64,000 nucleotides of DNA from Vandiemenella viatica. Its lineage: Eukaryota; Arthropoda; Insecta; Orthoptera; Morabidae. The notes beneath the pieces are model-generated. The model did not search any database. It was not told the origin of the DNA and saw only the letters and a list, made by a program, of their open reading frames with translations. The position numbers were made by a program, and so were the translations under genes. Every line of letters starts with the position of its first letter. The stretch's first letter is position 1. This document shows positions 57,242 through 64,000 of the stretch, piece after piece. The stretch spans positions 32,389,504 to 32,453,503 of the forward strand of contig JARYHS010013630.1 of the NCBI GenBank assembly GCA_031002005.1. The letters are read 5' to 3'.

Positions 57242-57525
57242 ATAATATATTGGTGATGAGGTATGGACACGTACTGGCGGAAGAATTAGGAGAGATGTAT
57301 GGAAGAGCAATGATGACCATGACCAAAAATGGCACTCAATTTCAGGCATAAAGGTGTAGGAAGATTTTCTGTCTTAGAAAATAAGGTCAAGAATTGGAAT
57401 AAATTAACAAGAGAAATGATGAATAATTTACCAAAAACGCTAAAAAAATTTAAAGTTAGTACAGAGCAAAAGTAGGTGGGGAAAAAAATGGGTGTATAGC
57501 AAGCGCTCCATCGCAATTAAATTAA
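57242..57525 (+). mobile_element. LINE-A 3' end after the hAT insertion
   Basis: Continues directly from 53369 once one TACATGGT copy is removed. It encodes remnants of the ORF2 tail and the 3' UTR, and ends GCTCCATCGCAATTAAATTAA. Confidence 0.85.
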
Positions 57526-57589
57526 ATGTAATCAGAAACATTTAAACATGTTTCGTAAGCAGGACAGTTACTGAGAACTGTGTTGCATG

Positions 57590-57961
57590 CCATCTATGAG
57601 TAGCGTCGCGAGTTATATGAAGCGCCATGATGGCTGAGCCCATGTGTTTGTTATTGCAGTCTCTCCGTCTCGCTGGTTCGGAACCTTGTATTGTCTCTGT
57701 TCGGAACTATCAGCTGTTGTGTTTTCCGGATGAAGGGAAGGCTTTCAGATTTTATTTCGAGTTATTAACCACGTTTGTTTACAAATATAATTGATTCGGG
57801 ACACCAGCATCAATTGTGGAGCCAATAGTTAGCATCATTTGGCCTGATAGCCATTATAGTGTTTACTATCTAGTGATTATTGTGTGGTTAGGAGGTGAGG
57901 TTTCAGAAAACAGACCTTCTCTCATGTTCTCCATCCTGACAGGCGAGCCTACAACACAGCG
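57590..57961 (+). promoter_or_regulatory. candidate promoter and non-coding first exon
   Basis: A non-repetitive, moderately GC-richer stretch with GCCATCT at 57589 (the motif also seen in the 44.7-kb island) and CGCCATGATGGC near 57628. It ends with CAGCG|GTGAGT (GT at 57962), a strong splice donor, and the sequence turns AT-rich right after. Several short upstream ATGs argue for 5' UTR. No downstream exon is recognised. Support is limited to composition and the donor. Confidence 0.3.
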
Positions 57962-57967
57962 GTGAGT

Positions 57968-58890
57968 AGTTAAGTTTTCATACAAAAATAATAATTAAAG
58001 GCATGAATCATTAATGTTATCCTGCAAGCGCCAGTGTTTGAAAAATAGATAGCGTTACAGTAGTGCTCGCTTGCCCCATGGCTTGCCCGCGCAAAGATTG
58101 TGGAAATGTCATAGATATGAGACAGTAACAGCATGTTTGGCGCGAGTACGAAATGATTAATTTGTCGAGAGGGAATTAAACTATGTACCCACCCGCTATT
58201 ATTTCTAAACGAAAACATGAATACAATATCACGAAAGTGGCTTGCAATACAGTTCTTATTGTATGACTTCTGATACGACATAAAACAATAGATAACGACA
58301 GGAATGACACTAAATGTTTAACTGTGTCATAAGTTTTAGTATCAACTAATAGTTACACTTTTTAATGAAAATTTTTTTCTATTAATGTGTATCTGAAAAT
58401 CAGTTTAGTGAAAATGTTTTAGAAGTGAATTTTTGGTTAATTCTAAATTATTTCTCAGTTTGAGTGTTTGTATGATTTACGAACCGCTCTATTTAATTAT
58501 AATACTGTCTGTCGAGGAAAGAAGTGACATAATGAATATGTGAATGTTCTGTGGAATTATGCGACTTCAGATAAGAATATGCAATCGAAAAATTTTGGCT
58601 AAATTAATTCGTTTTCTCGTACAGTTAGTGTATTTTCATTTATTAGTTCTAAGTGCAAATATGTATACTAGTGAAATGTATTAATAAGGGTTATTGATAT
58701 TATTAAAAATTCCGTTTCAGATTTCCTTGCAACTGATTGCTAATCTGGGATCGTTTAGGCCCGGTATTTCAGGCATTCTATTTAGTTAATTCAAGTCCTG
58801 TTGTTAGTAGTCGGGTAAATTTCCAGTGGCTTATTCTACGAAGTGATTGGCTTAGCTTAATAGCTGTTTGTGTAATATGTTTGATAGTTA
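57968..58890. other. no gene recognised; possible intron
   Basis: AT-rich, no motifs on either strand. Confidence 0.45.
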
Positions 58891-58907
58891 GTAATGGATA
58901 GATATAA

Positions 58908-59035
58908 AAATTGGGGGGGGGGGCCTTGAGTGGTTTTTGGTTTGAAAATTACTGATGTCGGGGGTGGACCTAAATACTTTTTTGGGATAGGGGGCTTGAG
59001 CCACCTAGCCCCCCCCCCCCCTGGATCCACCACTG
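58908..59035. repeat. hAT-like MITE end, CAGTGGTGGATCCAGG terminus
   Basis: Right edge CTGGATCCACCACTG (ends 59035), reverse complement CAGTGGTGGATCCAG, near identical to the terminus of the fragment at 27390-27479. G- and C-homopolymers flank it on both sides (about 58913 and 59010). The left terminus is unclear. Confidence 0.55.
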
Positions 59036-59596
59036 GCAGTAGGTCATTTGTTCGTTGATGCATGTGTGAGGGGTAGTTGGCGAAGAATAAACGTTGGTAT
59101 TTGAATTTCGCATATTAATAACTACTCACGTCTATTACTCGAACAAGTCTGGTCTGCCAGAGGCGGGAAAACCGATTGTGGATTTAATAATATATATATA
59201 TTTTTTCGCCCTCAGCCATGTGAGAGTGCAGAGTGCTCGTGAAAATATAAATGATGTTGACGCAGTGTGTTATAAATTGCTTTGAAAACCTCAAATCATT
59301 TCATTTCGAAAATTTGTCAATTAGCATAACACATTTGATATGATGATTAAAAAATGTTTGATCCTCTCTTCGCGATAGGATCTGTATTTAGTCGTGTCAT
59401 TTGCACACGGTGAAAAACCAGGCTAACTAATACAGTAGATAGATTACATAATTATTATACATGTGCCCAAAATTTGGCAGCATTATGGCGCGGTCACTGG
59501 CCAGTGACAGGTCCAGTAATGTGTGGAAAAATGGATCCAAGGGGCAATTTGCTGTCTGCTGTTCGCCACATCCTTTGTTACACGAACTCTCACTTT

Positions 59597-59742
59597 GCCG
59601 GCCTCGGTAGCGTACTGATGGGCGCCGGTTCGAGCCCGTCCGAGGGCTTGGGTGTTTAGGTTAAGTGTTGTGTTGTCCTCCAAAGTTGGAAATATTCATT
59701 AACATTGACGATATATCTACAAAAAAAATATATATATATATA
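59597..59742 (+). repeat. SINE-2 copy
   Basis: GCCGGCCTCGGTAGCGTACT head, GGTTCGAGCCC B-box near 59627, then GTTTAGGTTAAGTGTTGTG and an A/TA-rich tail (59719-59742). Part of the D-arm to anticodon region is deleted compared with the copy at 48161. Confidence 0.8.
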
Positions 59743-60654
59743 TTATTTCTTCAAATTGTCCTTGAATCTTTCAATACCTAATCGTAACCATTCCCAAGTG
59801 GTACAGGTTTTTCTTCAAGTCTTTCTCGTCTTGGACGGCTGAGCTACTTGAGAGTCAACACCAACTCGTTGGTACAGATTTCCAGAGATGCTGGAAAGTT
59901 TAACCCACGTATGCAACCGTTACCTAATAAACAAGATGTTTAGAAAGACTTGAAAAGATGGGATAAAGATTAGTCAAAGTTAGTCGAATCTTTTAGATAT
60001 AAAAGATCTAGTAAACTTTTTGAAAAGGGTTCGCGAAGCAGTTGAGGTCATGTTTCAAAGATATGTACAATGAATGTGACTCTTCTGTTCTGTTCTGAAA
60101 TAATTGATATCCTGAATTCTGTCTTAGATGACGAATTATTGATTACGTTTCAGCTTAAGCGCAACGTGGTGACAAACATTTAACAAACGATTCGCTGCCA
60201 CAAGAGCGGTCTTAGCAGCACCACATTATCGTTTTACGGGTCTAAAAAAGTAGGTACATATTTGCAGTCAATACAAAAAATTGGTACTTCCTTTCTTTCC
60301 TCATATATCAAGGAAGTAATCACTGCTCTTGATGTGGCAGAAACAAATGAAGGAATGGACCCTATTGTTTCTACAAATTCCATCAATGTTGCAGAAACTA
60401 TCGATGAGACATCGTGGGTATGCCGATAATGATTACCCAATCGATCAATAATGTTGTAGACATTTAGCTTTATTCGATACATCAGATCCTACGGATGAAA
60501 ATGTTTTAAGTTACTGGAATAGCAAAAAAATAAAATAAATAAAAAGCCTTTCCTCGGTTTGCTGCCCTTGCCAAGACTTTTCTTTGTGTGCCTGCATAAG
60601 CACACCGGGTGAAAAAGCATTTTCTGTGCCTAGGTTAGTCATCTCGACTAACCT
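59743..60654. other. no gene recognised
   Basis: The minus-strand frame at 60234-60482 has no family motif. Nothing else assignable. Confidence 0.45.
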
Positions 60655-60870
60655 ACCGAGAATGGTGGGTGAGCGGTTAGCGTTCTGGCCTCGCATTCGG
60701 GAGGACGTTGGTTCGAATCCCTGTCCGGGCATACAGTTTTGCATGGTTTCGCAAGATCACTCCAGACGAATGCCGGGATGCTTCCTTCAAAAAGGCCATG
60801 GCCAAATTCCTTCCCGTTCCTATTCCCCAGTCCCATCCCGCCTCTAATGACCTGGACGAGGCCATATAAA
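60655..60870 (+). repeat. SINE-1 copy
   Basis: Head ACCGAGAATGGTGGGTGAGC, B-box GGTTCGAATCCC at 60710-60721 and a body with CATGGTTTCGC and CATGGCCAAATTCC. It lacks a poly-A tail. Confidence 0.9.
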
Positions 60871-62227
60871 AGGTCGACTAAACTCAGTATGCCTAAATCA
60901 AATTATCTTTATAGACGATAACTACAAAGAGTGCAAAATGTTGAATGTCTTGGTGAAAAATTGCTTTTTTTTCTGTTTGAGATTAAATAGGGATATATAC
61001 ATATAATAAAACCTATATACAAAATAGTTACGTCGCTGCCGAGATTTTAGCAAGCGGCGTCCACCTCTAATGGGGTTGTTCACGTCGTGCATGAGGAATA
61101 ACTCTATTCAGTCTTAATCTTCCGAAAGAAGTCATGTGCCACAGAGTTCAAGTTCCCTGTCTGATGGATGAATACCATTACCCCCTCTTATATATGCTCT
61201 CTCGATTTGCGATGCGCTAAGTAGCGGGCCTTCCATTAATTACGTGACCTGTTTTTTCGTAAATCCTGACTTCCCACTCCCGCCTCCTCGGTGAGATTGC
61301 GTCGGACCCCCCCCCCCCCCCCCTCCTTCTATTTTCATGTAATGAATGGTTATTATTGCTTTTTAAGGAATAGACCTACTATTAGATAGTTACAAAAATT
61401 TGACGTCTTTAAACTCTAAATTATATACCAGTCTAGGAAAAAAGGAAGCAAGCATCTAAGAACATTCTCCGAATTATATTTAGGTCTGAAAATCCAACTA
61501 CCTTCTGCAAGAAGTGTGATGAGATGTGTTTGATTTAATTGCAATGATAATTTGCGCACACGCCCATTTCTCTTTTCTTATTAATTTTATCTTAAATTCT
61601 TTGAGTATAATTTCCCCACTTAGCTACTTTGGGTACTGTCGCAGAAAGCAGCTCTCCTCTAATTAGTTTGTAGGGATCCGTTTTCCTTTAATTTTATTGA
61701 AGATTCACATTTCTAAGACTTTCAGTTAACGTTATCACATTGCTCTATTTACCACGGATTTGGTAATCTGCAAACATTCACTGTGAGCACATCTTCATTC
61801 GATCTAACTGTTTTGGTTTGGTACTTTTTTTTTTTTTTTTATTGGCCTTTGGTCTGCGACCATTTAGCCATCTTGCAACTACAACAGTTTGCATTAACGA
61901 TGTTATAATAACAATTTTACAATGGCAACATGGTAATAAGACCATTATAATAACATTGCAATAAACACATTGTAACAATAGTGCGATATTGGTTTGGTAC
62001 TTGCTTAGCCGCCTTAATTTTTCGTGCTGTTATATGTGTTGTTTATACTCAGTGCATCCCCTTCCTTCTAATCGACACCCGTGCCCTTATTACTAAGGAA
62101 ATTGACCCTTTTAAACTAAAATATATAATGGATGACCTGAGGATAACTTGATTGTTTTTTTTGGTCCCGTTGTACGTAACGTAAAAGCAAATCTTGTTTG
62201 TCTGGATTTCTCAATGTGAAGTATCTC
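60871..62227. other. no gene; small repeat scraps
   Basis: Contains a relative of the 4.1-kb MITE at 61231-61350 (GGCCTTCCATTAATTACGTG to CATGTAATGAATGG, with a long poly-C tract) and, at 61825-61880, a T-run followed by ATTGGCCTTTGGTCTGCGAC, an antisense SINE tail. No coding motifs. Confidence 0.5.
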
Positions 62228-62476
62228 TTTTTTTTTTTTAACTGTTTAACTTCTCTTAACAGAAAGGCCTTTATAGACGGAAAGGGAAAAGGGGGGTGGG
62301 GCAAGGAATGGGAATGATTTCGGCCATGGCCTTTTGAAGGAAGCATCCCGGCATTTGCTTGGAGTGATTTGGGAAACCATGGAAAACCCAAATCTGGATG
62401 CCCGGACGGGGATTCGAACCGGCATCCTCCCGAATGCGAGGCCAGAACGCTAACCGTTACACCACCACGGTCGGTG
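62228..62476 (-). repeat. SINE-1 copy
   Basis: Antisense and full length: T-run at 62228-62239, body, GGGATTCGAACC near 62409 (B-box reverse complement) and tRNA head ending CCACCACGG at about 62470. Confidence 0.92.
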
Positions 62477-62593
62477 TGAGGTATCTCGTAGGTACAAGAG
62501 TTAATTATTTCTAGAATTTGCTGTACTCAATTAAGACGCTGCACACGCTCTACAAAAACTGTTCACCATCGACAGAGGTGACTATCACAGGAC

Positions 62594-62936
62594 ACTTGGA
62601 CACGTTTGGCTTGGTACAAGGGGGGTGGGGAGGGGTTGGCTGGAAGGCTACGCTGGGCTACGTGGGGGGAGGGGAGTTCAGAGCCAGGCCACGTAGCTTT
62701 CCTTTCATAACATTTTTTACAGTTAAAATGAAGAACAGACCACAGAATAGCATGCGAATATTTATTTCCCTCAGTTAATTATCTCCGTATATAATTTACG
62801 ACAGTCTGACGAAAGAGAACAATACAAAATGTCTTCTGGAATCAAAAGGGAAAAAAGCTACGTGGTACGTGGGGGGGGGGGGGGGGGAGGTGTTGTAAGA
62901 GGCCAAAATGGAGCGACGTGTTTTATGCACGCTCCC
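62594..62936. repeat. Harbinger-like MITE (MITE-P) copy 3, inverted
   Basis: Reverse orientation to copies 1 and 2. The terminus near 62936 (GCACGCTCCC) is followed by TTA. GGGGTTGGCTGGAAGGCTAC and AGACATTTTGTA-type interior blocks match copy 2. A run of about 17 G at 62871-62887 corresponds to the poly-C tract. The left end is decayed. Confidence 0.78.
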
Positions 62937-63179
62937 TTAGGATTGGAAAGTAAAGCTGACTGTGATGCTGAGTTTATGGATCATCGGATTTCTTGAAATT
63001 CGAACTTTATATAATTTCATATTAACTATAAATGCATCGTCGACAATAGGCACTCTTACCTTGTATACTTATTTTTGAAATAGTCGTATTCTTTCATCTC
63101 AATCGTAAGAGGGCAAAACTTCTGCCATCTTGGAGTTAATTGCCTTTGGTTACATGAATACGCTGTCGTTGACCATTTT

Positions 63180-63335
63180 CAAAGGCGACGGTAGGATTCT
63201 GGGGCCCCGTGTAAGCGATCTTAACAGTCACGTAACTGGTTGGGGCCAGTGCCAAATTTATCGGATGGAGCCCTCCCTCAGGCCAGATGGGCGACCTTCA
63301 CCCCCCCCCCCCTTAACGCCGGCCCTGGTCATATT
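63180..63335. repeat. probable hAT-like MITE, CAGGGCCGGCG terminus
   Basis: Right edge CGCCGGCCCTG (reverse complement CAGGGCCGGCG) after a poly-C tract. The interior GGGGCCCCGTG and GGCCAGATGGGCGACC resembles MITE-H interior blocks. The left boundary is uncertain. Confidence 0.4.
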
Positions 63336-63535
63336 TGCTTCCGGTGAGTGATCACCAAATTTCATGTTATATTATTTGTTGACAATGTAGCCGTTTTTCT
63401 CCATTGCTGGGATATCCTTATGGGTAGCTCGGCTTGATGGTTAACGGATGTATTTTAACTCTGTAGATATGTCTGCGAAACGTATAACTTACGTTTTGTG
63501 TGATAAATGTATTTTTGTTTGTGAAATGTTTAATT

Positions 63536-63660
63536 TATGAGGTGGAGATTGAGGGCTGTCCCAGCATTCACCTAAAAACCGCAGCCAAGACGGCCTGTGC
63601 GCAGAGACCAGGACTGGAACTTGGTCCCGTTGCACCTCCCCGCCTTGACGCTTACAGCCA
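63536..63660 (-). repeat. possible tRNA-derived SINE fragment (fourth family)
   Basis: On the minus strand GTGGCTGTAAGCGTCAAGGC and CAAGTTCCAGTCCTGG resemble A- and B-box regions, followed by TTTTTAGGTGAATGCTGGG. Only one copy is in the window, so the family assignment is weak. The longer minus-strand frame across it is probably incidental. Confidence 0.4.
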
Positions 63661-64000
63661 CACTGTCGGGGGTCATTGACATCTATGATGGAAGCAGAGC
63701 ACTTCTTCAGACTGCCTTGTGTGATTTTCTGTCGGCTCCAGAAGCGCGGGGATACCAGGAAGCTTAGCGTTCTCGTCCGGCGAAGAACGCGGATCATCTT
63801 AATTCGATGTTGTGTCCTTCCGGCGTTGTCTTTATACTTGTGATTACAAGTTACGCAGTAAAAGATTAAACTATTCTACAGATAAAGAAATACCAAACGC
63901 TGAATTGACTGAATGGCTATGAGGCCAAAGACCAACAACCGAATTTCATCTTTACTCTGTACATTACAATCCCCAGCGGCAAGAAATAATACGTAGAATC

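Noticed and set aside
1..64000. CRISPR array, rRNA genes or bacterial-type operons
   Set aside because: No regularly spaced identical repeats, no rRNA-like sequence and no closely packed frames; the window is clearly eukaryotic.

Overview
This is a gene-poor, repeat-rich eukaryotic window. It is AT-rich with short GC-rich islands, has no long intact reading frame, and has one 1000-base run of N. Most of what can be identified is transposon debris: tRNA-derived SINEs, CR1/Jockey-type LINEs, mariner and Tc1, hAT, Helitrons and many MITEs. This mix, together with compact promoters (TATA boxes and short leaders), suggests an arthropod, most likely an insect with a large genome. The tRNA-derived SINE with the body motif CCATGGTTTCCC recalls polyneopteran insects, but I cannot name the species.

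Layout. 1-10.6 kb: probable intron or intergenic sequence with SINEs, two MITEs and a mariner relic split by a LINE. 10.66-11.26 kb: the clearest host gene, a minus-strand first exon with TATA box, signal peptide and splice donor; its ectodomain tentatively resembles the CNNM (ACDP/unextended) metal-transport family. 11.4-20 kb: SINEs and LINE tails. 20.36-20.59 kb: two perfect heat-shock elements, a TATA box and a short first coding exon ending in a strong splice donor. 22.3-28.8 kb: a decayed Jockey-type LINE, another reverse-transcriptase scrap and two Tc1-like transposase relics. 29.5-33.1 kb: LINE remnants, a Helitron helicase fragment and a mariner element with both termini. 34-43 kb: a fold-back MITE, hAT-type MITEs, tandem Helitron 5' ends and a 1.6-kb hAT-like element with GCGGGATCCCGC palindromes. 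43.36-44.36 kb: assembly gap. 44.46-44.95 kb: a minus-strand promoter-like island with duplicated CCAAT+CRE modules and a possible first exon running towards the gap. 45.3-46.8 kb: diverged tandem repeats split by a solo LTR. 47.3-57.5 kb: a nest of LINEs invaded by another LINE, a SINE, MITEs and a complete 3.86-kb hAT element. 57.6-64 kb: a candidate 5' exon, more SINEs and MITEs.

Three places may carry host function: the exon at 10.66-11.21 kb, the heat-shock-type start at 20.4 kb, and the CCAAT/CRE island at 44.5-44.95 kb. No downstream exons of these genes could be recognised, so they must lie in long introns, in the gap or outside the window. The many target-site duplications readable here (8 bp for hAT, TA for mariner, 3 bp for the Harbinger-like MITE, 4 bp for the LTR, 14 bp for one retroposed unit) give a relative order of insertions.
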